A DNA stretch of 35,930 nucleotides, from the NCBI GenBank assembly GCA_020072925.1, contig JAIQGA010000134.1:1-35930 (forward strand). The letters are read 5' to 3'. Position numbers and translations under genes: made by a program. Position 1 is the stretch's first letter. Every line of letters begins with the position of its first letter. A model generated the notes under the pieces. It did no database searches. It had not been told where the DNA came from and was given only the letters and a program-made list of their open reading frames with translations. The stretch comes from Terriglobia bacterium (GTDB lineage Bacteria; Acidobacteriota; Terriglobia; UBA7540). Below are positions 17,513 through 25,762 of the stretch, in pieces.

Positions 17513-17547
17513 AAATCTTTGCCATGACACAACTGGCACTATCAGAG

Positions 17548-18402
17548 TCACGCCGCGTTAGGGTATTGATCGCTGGAGGTCGCTTGCGGCGACTGATCTT
17601 TCCCCGCAAAAAAGCGGGCCAGCAGCACCGCAAATCCCACGGCCAGCGCTGCGAACAGACCTGCCATACCATACTCTGTTCCAAAGCCTTTCAAGCCCAT
17701 CACTACGATGAGTGCCGCCAGTTGTGCGCTCATGAGCATCATGAAAGTGATGAGAGCCGGAGCGAAGACAAAGCCCAGGACTTTCCTGCGCAGGAGCATG
17801 ATGGCGGTAACAACCAGCCCCGGCAGCAAGAGCGCCAGATCCAGAACGTGGACGGGATTGGTGAGGAGGCCGAGATCCTTGATGTTCTGCGGTGTCTGGT
17901 GCGAGAGCAAAGCGGGGATGTCTTCCTGCAACCATCCAACGGCCGCGAGGGAGGCAAGCACAAGAAACACCAGGGCCACTGTCTTTGCCGGGGCCCCTGG
18001 GCCATAAGACCGGGCGATTTCCTCGGCCGGCAGGGATGGAAGGCTTCCCGCCAATGCATAAAAGCTCAGCCCCAGGGTGCCGCAATAGATCAGGAACAAG
18101 GCGTTGAAATGAACCGCTAAGGTATAGATTATAAAGTTATATAGAAGATACAATAGACTTCCCATCCATACCAGTCGCGCCGGCTGCGAACCTCTCAGGG
18201 CGAGGGTAGCGCTCACCACCAGGACTGGCACGACGAGGGCCACATTAACAACATCCCCGCCCCTGCCCTGAGTGGCCCAATTGAGTGTTTCCTGCGCGTA
18301 GGTGGATGGCCAGAAGAGTCCCGCCCATGAAGTGACCACCACCAGCGCAGCGATCGGAAAGCTTAGCCAGAATACAGACCGTCCTGCTGGCTGCGTTTTC
18401 AT
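17548..18402 (-). CDS. Uncharacterised polytopic membrane protein
   Basis: A protein of 284 residues with about eight predicted membrane segments: near 10-30, 50-70, 77-96, 101-121, 139-158, 182-204, 211-236 and 241-264. There is little soluble material except the loop PAEEIARSYGPGAP and a polar C-terminal tail. The segment NPVHVLDLALLLPGLV, followed by LLRRKVLGFVFAPAL, recalls a common uncharacterised membrane family; I know no function for it. ATG at 18402 has GAGG six bases before it. A GTG at 18414 overlapping the upstream stop is also possible. Either way it is tightly coupled to the PIG-L gene upstream. Confidence 0.78.
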   Translation of the reverse strand: MKTQPAGRSVFWLSFPIAALVVVTSWAGLFWPSTYAQETLNWATQGRGGDVVNVALVVPVLVVSATLALRGSQPARLVWMGSLLYLLYNFIIYTLAVHFNALFLIYCGTLGLSFYALAGSLPSLPAEEIARSYGPGAPAKTVALVFLVLASLAAVGWLQEDIPALLSHQTPQNIKDLGLLTNPVHVLDLALLLPGLVVTAIMLLRRKVLGFVFAPALITFMMLMSAQLAALIVVMGLKGFGTEYGMAGLFAALAVGFAVLLARFFAGKDQSPQATSSDQYPNAA

Positions 18403-18410
18403 AGCAATCC

Positions 18411-19355
18411 TCACGCGCCCTCGGGCAGGAATTTGCCTACCAGGCCCTTGACGTCGACTTTCTCCTTGGGTCCAATGATGACACTACCCGGTCTCGGCTC
18501 GACCACTTCCCCGCCCTTCATGAAGGTGACGCGGTACAACTCGGCGAAGAAATAGCGCTGCGCTGCGCCCCCCTGGCCTCCCAGGACTTCCGAGCCGCGC
18601 CGCACGTTGTTCATCAGCCGGTGAGGCTGCAAGAGGTGATAAGGATTGCGCTTCACTTCGCCGCCGTGCTCGGCGGTAGCCATCAACTGGAGAGCGAGGG
18701 TTTCCGCGCTCACGCCGACCATCAGGTTGGGCTGCTTCAATTCGGCCCAGAATTCCGTTTCGATCAGAGGAAAGAGCCCGCGGTCGTGGCGCTCGAGGTA
18801 GGCGCCCAGCGCGTCGGCCACCAGGAAGTGCGTGCCAATGTGCGTGGTATTGAAATCCTCCCCGTGCGGAGCCAGCACGACGTCCGGGATCTCGCGCTCG
18901 AAAATTTCGGTGAGGGTTTCGACCTTCGCCGCCCACTCCTCACGGTGGTCCCGGCGATTGGCCAGGTTGACGCGGTCAAGGCCCACGGGTTGGTCGGGAA
19001 CGATGAGCTCGAAGCCCAGCGCGCGGCACGCCGATTCGAGCTCGCCCAGCCGCCGCGCCTTCTGGCTGATGTTACTGCCCAGCGTGATCGCGCAGTTCAC
19101 CACGCGCGCGCCAGCTTCCTGCCGGAAACGCAGCGCCAGCGCGCCAATCAGCGATTCGTCGTCGGGATGCGGTGAACACATCACGACGGTTGCCGGCGCG
19201 GCTTTGCGCGCCGAGACTCGGGGGGCCACCAGTGGCTTCCGCGAAGGTCCAATCGGAATGGACTTTCCTGCCTCGATTGCCTTGACCGTCGTTTGCACGT
19301 ACCGAAGCCAGCGCTTGCGAGCGGTTTCCCACGCGGCCGATTTATTCTTAGACAC
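18411..19355 (-). CDS. PIG-L/LmbE family N-acetyl-sugar deacetylase
   Basis: Zn-dependent deacetylase fold of the PIG-L/MshB/LmbE group, acting on N-acetylglucosamine-containing substrates; the exact substrate is unknown. The 314-residue protein starts with GTG at 19355, seven bases after GGAGG. The metal and catalytic motif is CSPHPDDESLIGAL (residues about 60-73). The second metal-binding element is HGEDFNTTHIGTHFLV (near 165-180). The N-terminal 50 residues are basic, and the C-terminal third (after about 230) is a family-variable extension. No signal peptide is visible, so it is probably cytosolic. Its stop overlaps the alternative start of the membrane-protein gene. Confidence 0.88.
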   Translation of the reverse strand: MSKNKSAAWETARKRWLRYVQTTVKAIEAGKSIPIGPSRKPLVAPRVSARKAAPATVVMCSPHPDDESLIGALALRFRQEAGARVVNCAITLGSNISQKARRLGELESACRALGFELIVPDQPVGLDRVNLANRRDHREEWAAKVETLTEIFEREIPDVVLAPHGEDFNTTHIGTHFLVADALGAYLERHDRGLFPLIETEFWAELKQPNLMVGVSAETLALQLMATAEHGGEVKRNPYHLLQPHRLMNNVRRGSEVLGGQGGAAQRYFFAELYRVTFMKGGEVVEPRPGSVIIGPKEKVDVKGLVGKFLPEGA

Positions 19356-19551
19356 GTCAAATCCTCCATTGAAGGGTCACTTCGAAACCTAGCTATCCTA
19401 CGACAACCGCATCGAGAACTGAATAGCCAAGGAGTCTGTGGGCGATTTGTCCTGCCTCGTCGCGCCCCCCCGAAACATTTCCGCCAGCGGCTGGACTTGC
19501 GTGTACAATGTGCGGCGAACGCCAGTCAATCTCAACGATTGAGGTGCGGTT

Positions 19552-20211
19552 ATGAAAAAGAATATGCTCCTGGTGCTTGCGGCACTGGCATTCCTCACAG
19601 TCCCTTCGGCGCTGTTGGGGCAGGATTGGATCCAGCTCTTTAACGGCAAAGACCTGACGGGGTGGAAGCATGTAGGCCCCGGAAACATGACCGTCGAAGA
19701 CGGGCTGATTCACACTCACGGGGGAATGGGCCTGCTCTATTGGAACGCGGGCAAGGTCGGAAACTGCGTCATCCGGGTGGTTTACAAGATGCGCGATTTC
19801 AACGACAACTCGGGAGTCTTCATCCGCATTCCCGTGGAGCCGCGTGAGGAGTGGATGCCGGTCAATTATGGCTATGAGGTGCAGATTGATAATCACCCGG
19901 AGACCTCCAACGAAGACGAGTATCACGTGACGGGGACGCTCTATTCGTTGACCAAGCCGCTGGCCATGCCGGGCAAGCCCGGCCCGGAATGGAATACCAT
20001 GGAAATCACGCTTGACGGGCCGCACACGGTCGTCGTTCTGAATAGCGTGAAGGTGACGGATTATACAGAAGGCCAACCGATGCCGCCGCGCAAATTCGAT
20101 TTCGAGCCGCAGCGCGGCCCTCGGCCCACCCTCGGCTACTTCGGCCTGCAAAATCACAGCGACAAGGACATTGTGTTTTTCAAGGAAGTCGCGTTCAGGC
20201 CCTTGCATTGA
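19552..20211 (+). CDS. Exported DUF1080 protein (3-keto-disaccharide hydrolase-like)
   Basis: A 219-residue protein with a Sec signal (MKKNMLLVLAALAFLTVP, cleavage near LLGQ) followed at once by the DUF1080 hallmark WIQLFNGKDLTGWK. The rest is the concanavalin-like beta-sandwich pattern: NMTVEDGLIHTHGGMGLLYW, FNDNSGVFIRIP, GYEVQIDNHP, TLYSL, WNTMEITLDGPHTVVVLN and LGYFGLQNHSDKDIVFFKEVAF. Family members have been reported to hydrolyse 3-keto-glycosides or to hydrate 2-hydroxy-3-keto-glycals. GAGGTG at 19540-19545 supports the start. The next two genes are the expected partners for such chemistry, so a periplasmic step in sugar breakdown is the favoured role. Confidence 0.9.
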   Translation: MKKNMLLVLAALAFLTVPSALLGQDWIQLFNGKDLTGWKHVGPGNMTVEDGLIHTHGGMGLLYWNAGKVGNCVIRVVYKMRDFNDNSGVFIRIPVEPREEWMPVNYGYEVQIDNHPETSNEDEYHVTGTLYSLTKPLAMPGKPGPEWNTMEITLDGPHTVVVLNSVKVTDYTEGQPMPPRKFDFEPQRGPRPTLGYFGLQNHSDKDIVFFKEVAFRPLH

Positions 20212-20349
20212 GTGATTGCGTGATTTGGTGATTGGGTGATTGAGTCATTTACTCATTGAGTCATTTGGCCATTGAACCATTGAATCCATGAAGCCAGAAT
20301 GCGCAATTCGGTTTCTTCAGTGATGAAATGAATCAATGGCGCAATGGTT
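20212..20349. repeat. Octamer-word element (GTGATTGG/GTCATTTG type), inverted arms
   Basis: It starts at the base after the DUF1080 stop. The left arm, about 20212-20288, is a run of eight-base words (GTGATTGC, GTGATTTG, GTGATTGG, GTGATTGA, GTCATTTA, CTCATTGA, GTCATTTG, GCCATTGA, ACCATTGA). The right arm (about 20318-20349) carries the complement, AATGAATCAATGGCGCAATGG. It separates the first two genes of the putative 3-keto-sugar operon. An in-frame ATG at 20328 falls inside the right arm. Confidence 0.8.
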
Positions 20350-20363
20350 TTGGGGGGTGCAAC

Positions 20364-21266
20364 ATGCCGCAAGCAATTGATCGTCGCGATTTTCTCAAGA
20401 CCGCCGGCGTGGCCGTGGCAGGCTCGGTGCAAGTAAGCTTGGCCAACTCCCTGCCGCAAGAAGCGAAGAAGGCGGAACCCCAGCCGCGATTATTCTCCGG
20501 CTGCTGCGCCTATTCTTACGGCAAATACCTCAAGAGCGGCCAGATGACCATGGAGGATTTCATCCTCAAAGCCGTGGAATTGGGCATTGACGGCGTGGAT
20601 ATCACGACATACTGGCTGAAGTCGACCCAGCCTGCGTACCTGGCCGGCCTGCGTCACTTCGCTTTCAAACATGGAGTTCCTTTCTCCGGCGCGGCCATTG
20701 GCAGCGACATGTGCCAGCCCGACCCTGCGAAGCGGGCGTCTGAACTCACCAACATCAAAAAGTGGATCGATGCCACCGAACTCCTCGGCCCCTCGCACCT
20801 CCGCGTTTTTGGCGGCGAGCTTCCGCCGGGCGCGACGGAAGCGCAGGGCATCGGCTGGGTGGTGGAGACCATGAAGCCTGCGTGCGACTACGCCGCCCGG
20901 AAAGGCATCACCCTGGGGATCGAAGATCACGGCGGCATCACGTCCAAGGCTTCGACCATCCTCGAGATTCTTCGCCGCGTGAATTCTCCCTACGCGGGAA
21001 TTAACCTCGATATCACCAATTTTACCGAGAACGAGTACGCGCAGATCGATGCGTGCATTCCGTACGCGACGCACACCCACATCCGCGAGGCCTTCGGCGC
21101 ATCGAAGGAACTCGTTGACCTCGAGCGCGTCTGGAGCATGTTCGCCAAAGGCGGTTACAAGGGATACATGTCAGCGGAGTACGAAGGCGAGGAAGACGCG
21201 ATGACCGCCGTTCCCAAGCTTCTCGGAAAGATCAAGACTCTCTGCAAGATATATTCAAGTGTGTAA
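20364..21266 (+). CDS. Tat-exported sugar isomerase/epimerase-like TIM-barrel protein
   Basis: A 300-residue protein of the xylose-isomerase-like/AP-endonuclease-2 TIM-barrel superfamily. The twin-arginine signal is at the N-terminus (DRRDFLKTAGVAVAG). The barrel has the usual metal ligands: Glu in GIEDHGG, Asp in INLDITNF, His in YATHTHIREAF and Glu in YMSAEYEGEED. ATG at 20364 follows a G-rich ribosome site and gives the signal peptide a standard length; the upstream ATG at 20328 lies within a repeat arm. Homologous folds include 3-keto-glycoside 1,2-lyases and epimerases. Folding in the cytosol before Tat export fits a metalloenzyme. It is 16 bases upstream of the oxidoreductase gene. Confidence 0.87.
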   Translation: MPQAIDRRDFLKTAGVAVAGSVQVSLANSLPQEAKKAEPQPRLFSGCCAYSYGKYLKSGQMTMEDFILKAVELGIDGVDITTYWLKSTQPAYLAGLRHFAFKHGVPFSGAAIGSDMCQPDPAKRASELTNIKKWIDATELLGPSHLRVFGGELPPGATEAQGIGWVVETMKPACDYAARKGITLGIEDHGGITSKASTILEILRRVNSPYAGINLDITNFTENEYAQIDACIPYATHTHIREAFGASKELVDLERVWSMFAKGGYKGYMSAEYEGEEDAMTAVPKLLGKIKTLCKIYSSV

Positions 21267-21282
21267 GCCCTGGAGGTGCATC

Positions 21283-22515
21283 ATGTCGAGTCGCCGCAAG
21301 TTCATGGGGCAAGTTCTGGGCGGAAGCGCCGGCCTGGCCGTGTCGGGCTGGCTTGCGCCCGCCAGGAGTCTGGGCGCCAACGACCGCGTGCGCTTTGGAT
21401 TGATCGGCGCGGGAGGCCGCGGGCAGGAAATCTTCAAGGCGGCGCTGCGCGCGCCCAACACCGAAGCGGTGGCGGTCGCCGACGTCTATACGCGCCGGCT
21501 CGATGAAGTCAAGGCCCTGGTTCCCGCGATCAAAACCTACGGGGATTTTCGCCGCCTGCTCGACGATAAAAGCATCGACGCGGTCCTCATCGCCACGCCG
21601 CAGCACCAGCACGCCCTGAATTTCGTTCCGGCCATTCAGGCCGGAAAGGATATTTACCAGGAAAAGACCATGGCCTTCAATCCCGACCATGCCAAGCGCA
21701 TGCGCCGCGCCTTTCAGGGCTCCGGCCGCGTCGTGCAGGTGGGGATTCAGTCGACCACCGGCGCAGGGTTCGAGAAGGCGCGCGACCTGCTGGCGCGCGA
21801 GAAGATGGGCACCATCACAGCCATCCACACGCATCATTTCCGAAACGCGCCCTACGGCGGCTGGCTGCGCGAAATCCCTCCCGATTGCGACGCGCAGCAC
21901 GTGGCGTGGAAGGCCTTCGAGGGCGAGGCCGCGCCGCACCCCTTCGACCCCCAGCGGTACTTGAACTGGCGATTCTACTGGGACTATTCGGGTGGAAACG
22001 TTTTCGAGAACATGGTGCACCAGGTGGGCTTCTGGTACAAGGCGCTGGGCCTGAACATCCCCCAAGCAGCGACCATGAAGGGTGAGAATTATCTCTCGCC
22101 GAAGATGCAGGTCCCCGACACCATGAATGTCACGATGGAGCAGCGCGAGAGAATTCTCTTCACTTGGAATTCCATGTTTGGGAACGATTACTACGGCGAA
22201 GGTGAAGATCTCGTGCTCGGCAACCAGGGCACGATCCTGTGCAAGGAATTGAGCGCTCTGCGCTACGTGCCGCAGGGCGCCAAGGCGGAAGAGGCCGCGG
22301 CCAAGCCCTCCGGCGCTGCACCCGACATCGTGGGCGGCGGGGATACCACCGATGACCACATGCGAAATTTCTTCGATTGCGTGCGCAGCCGCAAGGAACC
22401 CAATGGCTCGTTCGAAATCGGCTTCCGCTCCGCCATCGCCTGCCAGATGGCGATCACCTCGTATCGGCGCAGGCGCACCGTGCGCTGGGACGCGGAGAAG
22501 GAGGAGATTGTTTAG
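21283..22515 (+). CDS. Tat-exported Gfo/Idh/MocA family oxidoreductase
   Basis: A 410-residue NAD(P)-dependent sugar oxidoreductase. ATG at 21283 is placed by GGAGGTG at 21272-21278. A twin-arginine signal (SRRKFMGQVLGGSAG) precedes the Rossmann fold, whose loop is FGLIGAGGRGQEIF. ATPQHQHAL and YQEKTMAF correspond to the usual NAD-contact and EKP region, with Thr replacing Pro. The C-terminal sheet domain includes GGNVFENMVHQVGFWYKALG. A Tat signal on a nucleotide-dependent enzyme implies export with bound cofactor, as in Zymomonas glucose-fructose oxidoreductase. With its neighbours it could oxidise the C3 hydroxyl of a glycoside. Confidence 0.9.
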   Translation: MSSRRKFMGQVLGGSAGLAVSGWLAPARSLGANDRVRFGLIGAGGRGQEIFKAALRAPNTEAVAVADVYTRRLDEVKALVPAIKTYGDFRRLLDDKSIDAVLIATPQHQHALNFVPAIQAGKDIYQEKTMAFNPDHAKRMRRAFQGSGRVVQVGIQSTTGAGFEKARDLLAREKMGTITAIHTHHFRNAPYGGWLREIPPDCDAQHVAWKAFEGEAAPHPFDPQRYLNWRFYWDYSGGNVFENMVHQVGFWYKALGLNIPQAATMKGENYLSPKMQVPDTMNVTMEQRERILFTWNSMFGNDYYGEGEDLVLGNQGTILCKELSALRYVPQGAKAEEAAAKPSGAAPDIVGGGDTTDDHMRNFFDCVRSRKEPNGSFEIGFRSAIACQMAITSYRRRRTVRWDAEKEEIV

Positions 22516-22557
22516 AAAAAGGAGTCAGAAGACAGGAGTCAGAAGTCAGAAGAAAAA
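22512..22557. repeat. GTCAGAA heptamer-word repeat
   Basis: GTCAGAA units and a variant (GACAGGA) run head to tail directly after the oxidoreductase stop, ending in an A-rich tract. I see no inverted partner arm in the 117-base convergent gap. Confidence 0.7.
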
Positions 22558-22632
22558 CAATCCCGATACGATCATGGCTGCTCGCATATCAATTCTCCCG
22601 CCCCCGAAGGGTAGTGCCGTTTTTCTGATCGC

Positions 22633-23877
22633 TTAATAGACCACAACATCACCTTCCTTAAGTCCGGAAGTGATTTCGGTATTCACGCCGTCCTGCGCGC
22701 CCACCTGCACGGGCCGTGTCTTGACGGCCTCTGCCGTTTTCACGCGCACCAGGGGCGCTCCATCATTGAACTCCACGGCGCGCTGCGGGACGATGAGCAC
22801 GTTCTTCTTCTTCGCCAACTGAACATACACATCCACGCGCAGCCCGACCCTGAGGGGCGAGCCGGGATCGAGTTCCACGAAGCTCTCCAGGACGTCCGTA
22901 TCCACTTTGTCGGTGGGATTATCCGTTTGAATTTTCTTTTTTCCCAACCCACCGCTGATGCGCGTCACCGTACCGTGAAATACCTTTCCGCGAAAGGCGT
23001 CGCAGCGGACCTCCGCTTGCTGGCCGAGGCGGATTTTGCCGATGTCGGTCTCGTCAATCTCCGCTCTCACCATAAGGCGAGTCGTATCGGAGACTGAAAC
23101 AATGGGCTGATAAAGCGACTCATAAGAAATCGACTCGCCGGGATTCATGTAACGCTTTACGACGACGCCATCCACCGGTGAGCGCACGAAGGTGTTGTCG
23201 TAGTTATCCTGGGCCTGTGCGAGCTGCGCGCGGGCCAATTCCACGCTGGCCTTCGCGGCGGCAACGTCCTCGAAGCGCGGCGGAGCCATGATGAGCTTAT
23301 AATTCTGGCGGGCAGTTTCGAGTCTTGCCTCGCTCATCTTCCAGTCGCGCTCCGCCTGGTCGAGCACGGAGCGCGAAACGATGCCGCCTTCCTTGAAGAG
23401 CCGCCGCTGGCGCTCGTGAGTCTGCTGGGCGTTATCGGCGGCGGCCTGAGCTTCCTGCATTTGCGCGCGCGAGGCATCGCGCTCCTCCGGCCGCGCGCCG
23501 TTCTGAAGCTTTTCCAGGGCGGCCTGTTCCCGCGCCACATTTGCGCGCGCCTGCTCCACCTGCGCGGCGAGGTCGTCGTTCTCGAGGACGGCCACCACCT
23601 CTCCCTTACGGGCGGGGTCGCCGTCGTTCACGCGCACTTCCTTCAGCCGTCCCACCACGCGCGAAGCCAGCTTGATTTCCTGCGACGTGGCGCCTTCCAC
23701 ACGCCCACGCGCCGCCAGGTGCCAGTCGATTGTTCCCCGGCGCACCCGGAATTCATGGGAAGCCCCGCCGGCGTTGCGCTGCGAGGAAGCAAAGAAAATC
23801 AACAACGGCGCCGCCAGCACGACGCCGACGCCCGCGAACAGATATAAATGCTTGTGATTGCGCGCCATTTTACTCAT
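22633..23877 (-). CDS. Periplasmic adaptor (HlyD/DevB-like) of an ABC exporter
   Basis: Membrane-fusion protein that links an inner-membrane ABC transporter to an outer-membrane channel. It has 414 residues: a cytosolic lead, one membrane anchor (about 10-30), a barrel-sandwich start with the lipoyl-like segment GRLKEVRVNDGDPARKGEVVAVLEN (near 75-100), a long alpha-helical hairpin rich in Ala/Gln/Glu (about 105-215), the second lipoyl half TFVRSPVDGVVVKRYMNPGES, a beta-barrel and a C-terminal VGAQDGVNTEITSGLKEGDVVV. Its start overlaps the ATPase stop (ATGA at 23874-23877), so the operon order is permease, ATPase, adaptor. It is intact, unlike the ATPase gene. No TolC-like gene is in the window. 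Confidence 0.9.
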   Translation of the reverse strand: MSKMARNHKHLYLFAGVGVVLAAPLLIFFASSQRNAGGASHEFRVRRGTIDWHLAARGRVEGATSQEIKLASRVVGRLKEVRVNDGDPARKGEVVAVLENDDLAAQVEQARANVAREQAALEKLQNGARPEERDASRAQMQEAQAAADNAQQTHERQRRLFKEGGIVSRSVLDQAERDWKMSEARLETARQNYKLIMAPPRFEDVAAAKASVELARAQLAQAQDNYDNTFVRSPVDGVVVKRYMNPGESISYESLYQPIVSVSDTTRLMVRAEIDETDIGKIRLGQQAEVRCDAFRGKVFHGTVTRISGGLGKKKIQTDNPTDKVDTDVLESFVELDPGSPLRVGLRVDVYVQLAKKKNVLIVPQRAVEFNDGAPLVRVKTAEAVKTRPVQVGAQDGVNTEITSGLKEGDVVVY

Positions 23878-24493
23878 TCAACCAGTTGACCATCTTCGAA
23901 ATGCAAAATCCGGTCCGCGAGACTCGCCACGCGCGAATCGTGGCTGACCATGAAAACCAGGCGGCCCTCGTTGTGGGCGAGGTCGTGCAGGACCTCGGTG
24001 ATCAGCCGGCCGGTCTTCGAGTCGAGCATCCCCGTGGGTTCATCCGCCAGGATGATCGGGGGATTCCCCGCCAGGGCGCGCGCCACTGCCACGCGCTGCT
24101 TTTCTCCGCCGCTCAAGTCTTCGGGCAAGTGATCGAGGCGCTTTGCCAGACCGAGGCGAGCGAGTAACTCTCGGCCTGCTCGACCGCCTCTTCTCCCCGA
24201 ACGCCCTTGATGTTCAGCGTCGCCTCGACGTTCTCGCGCGGCAGGCGCGCCTCGTCCAGCGAACTCACGTCTTCATCAAAAAGGGAAACGGAACCAGTGG
24301 TCGGTTTCAGCAAGCATCCCATGAGCATCAGCAACGTGGTCTTCCCGCTCCCCGAAGGCCCCATCAGCATAAAGAACTTCCCCGCTTCCAAGTCGAGGGA
24401 GACATCGCGTACCGCTTCTACGGCGGTTTCCCCGGCGCCGTAAGTCTTGCTGACGTTCTCGAGCCTGACGACGGTCTGTGCAACAGTGTCCAT
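23874..24493 (-). pseudogene. Broken ABC exporter ATPase (DevA/LolD-like)
   Basis: The ATPase of the exporter, with two lesions. The first frame from ATG at 24493 has VVRLENVSKTYG and the Walker A loop MGPSGSGKTTLL. The residues after LDEARLPR jump directly to ENVEATLNIKG: about 23 residues holding the Q-loop (the usual IGFVFQ...NLLP stretch) are absent, with the junction near 24232-24243. Second, after EEAVEQAE a single missing base near 24167-24172 shifts the frame, and that frame stops soon after. The other frame carries LLARLGL and then the signature LSGGEKQR, Walker B PIILADEPTG, the D-loop and the H-loop MVSHD, to the stop overlapping the adaptor start. Both changes together argue for a decayed gene rather than one sequencing error, though an assembly fault is not excluded. 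Confidence 0.82.
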
Positions 24494-24504
24494 GTCAATG
24501 AGAG

Positions 24505-24630
24505 CGGTCCGTCGTCCGTGGTCCGTTGTCAGTTGTCCGTTGCGCTCCTGGCTGGACAACCAGGTTCATTAACAGACGACCGAGGGCAGTTCCGGGCAAC
24601 TGACCACGGACAACGGACTAAGGACAACTA
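24505..24630. repeat. GTCCGTT heptamer-word element, inverted arms
   Basis: Left arm 24505-24541: GTCCGTC, GTCCGTG, GTCCGTT, GTCAGTT, GTCCGTT. Right arm about 24595-24630 carries the complement (AACTGACCACGGACAACGGAC). It lies between the permease stop and the ATPase start, within the exporter operon. The right arm touches the permease stop codon. Confidence 0.85.
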
Positions 24631-25752
24631 GCTCTTAAACACCAGCGCCGGATCGATCTTGGTGACCTTATAGATCGACAACGTCGACGACCACAAGCAC
24701 ATCAGCGCAGTGAGGACGTAGATTCCGGCCAGAACCTGCCAGGGAAGGAGGACCTGAAGGTTTCCCCTCTTGATCGCCTGGATCACCCAAAAACTCACGA
24801 ACTCGCCCGCAACATAGCCGATCACCGAGTTGATCAGCGCCTGCTCGATGATGATTTTGTAGAGGTCCCAGTTGGAGGCGCCGATCGCCTTGAGGGTTCC
24901 GAATTCCTTCAGGTGCTCGGTGGTGGAAGTGTAGATCGTGTTCGCGACGATGACCGTGCCGATCACCACGCCCATCAGGGCGATGGAGAGCAGCGCCATG
25001 CCGGTGCCGGTGTTGATCATCCAGTAGTCGCGCGTTTTCTTGCTGAACTCCCGCGAGGTGTAGACATCCACATCCTTCACCGTGGCTTTCAAGCGCTGCT
25101 GGACGGCCTCGATCGAATAGCCCGGCTCAACCTTAACCAGGATATAAACCGTGTTGCCCTTCGCCACGAAGGAAAGGTTGAGCGCATTCTTGAAGGAGGT
25201 AAAGATATACGGACTTTGAATAAACGACTTGGCGCCGCGGATGATTCCCACCACGCGAACGCGATGGCTGTTGATCTCGGTTTCCCCGCCGATCGGGAGA
25301 TCTCCCAGGCGATTGGTTTCCGCCTCGTCGTAGAACACGGAGTTGAAATATTTCACATCCTGGGGATTGCCTCGAACGATATTCCACGGAGCCCCCACCA
25401 ACGTGTCCGGATCGTATCCCACCATCTGCACGGTTTCCTGGCTTCCGCCGGGAGTTTTCCAGTAGCCGAAGGCCAGCAGGTATTTTTCAGCCCACAGCAC
25501 GCCGGGCACCTCACGCGCCTCGTAGAGTTTCTTTTCGCTGATGGGGCGCCCGAAATCGAAATTCTCCAGGCCGTGCGCGGTGATCCAGATATCGGCCTCG
25601 GTATGATCGATCAGCACGCTGGCGTTGGCGAGAAAGGCGAGGTACACCCCTACCTGTATAGTGATGAGCACGACAGCAAAAGTGATGCCTGCCAGGGCCA
25701 CACTGAAGCGGACTTTGTCGTGGAGCAAATTCTTTCGGGCAATCGAAACCAT
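24628..25752 (-). CDS. DevC-like FtsX-type ABC exporter permease
   Basis: Inner-membrane permease with the DevC/MacB-type plan: one membrane segment at residues about 15-42 (VALAGITFAVVLITIQVGVYL), a large periplasmic domain (about 45-255) and three C-terminal segments (about 260-290, 310-335, 340-365). FGTLKAIGASNWDLYKIIIEQALINSVIGY is the FtsX-domain signature. The periplasmic IDHTEADIWI and VGYDPDTL segments resemble DevC of the cyanobacterial DevBCA glycolipid exporter. The gene is the first of the operon and looks complete (374 residues). Upstream is a pair of CTTAAC half-sites, about 11 bases before the start codon. The ATPase it needs is broken in this copy. Confidence 0.9.
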   Translation of the reverse strand: MVSIARKNLLHDKVRFSVALAGITFAVVLITIQVGVYLAFLANASVLIDHTEADIWITAHGLENFDFGRPISEKKLYEAREVPGVLWAEKYLLAFGYWKTPGGSQETVQMVGYDPDTLVGAPWNIVRGNPQDVKYFNSVFYDEAETNRLGDLPIGGETEINSHRVRVVGIIRGAKSFIQSPYIFTSFKNALNLSFVAKGNTVYILVKVEPGYSIEAVQQRLKATVKDVDVYTSREFSKKTRDYWMINTGTGMALLSIALMGVVIGTVIVANTIYTSTTEHLKEFGTLKAIGASNWDLYKIIIEQALINSVIGYVAGEFVSFWVIQAIKRGNLQVLLPWQVLAGIYVLTALMCLWSSTLSIYKVTKIDPALVFKS

Positions 25753-25762
25753 TCTGATCTAC

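Noticed and set aside
21232-22359. 375-codon minus-strand frame
   Set aside because: Antisense of the Gfo/Idh/MocA gene; the plus strand has the Tat signal, Rossmann loop and ribosome site.
9351-24630. Word elements as ordinary intrinsic terminators
   Set aside because: The arms are long and degenerate, with no T-tract after the stems. Some elements lie between co-directional genes or inside an operon, and one is inside a coding region.
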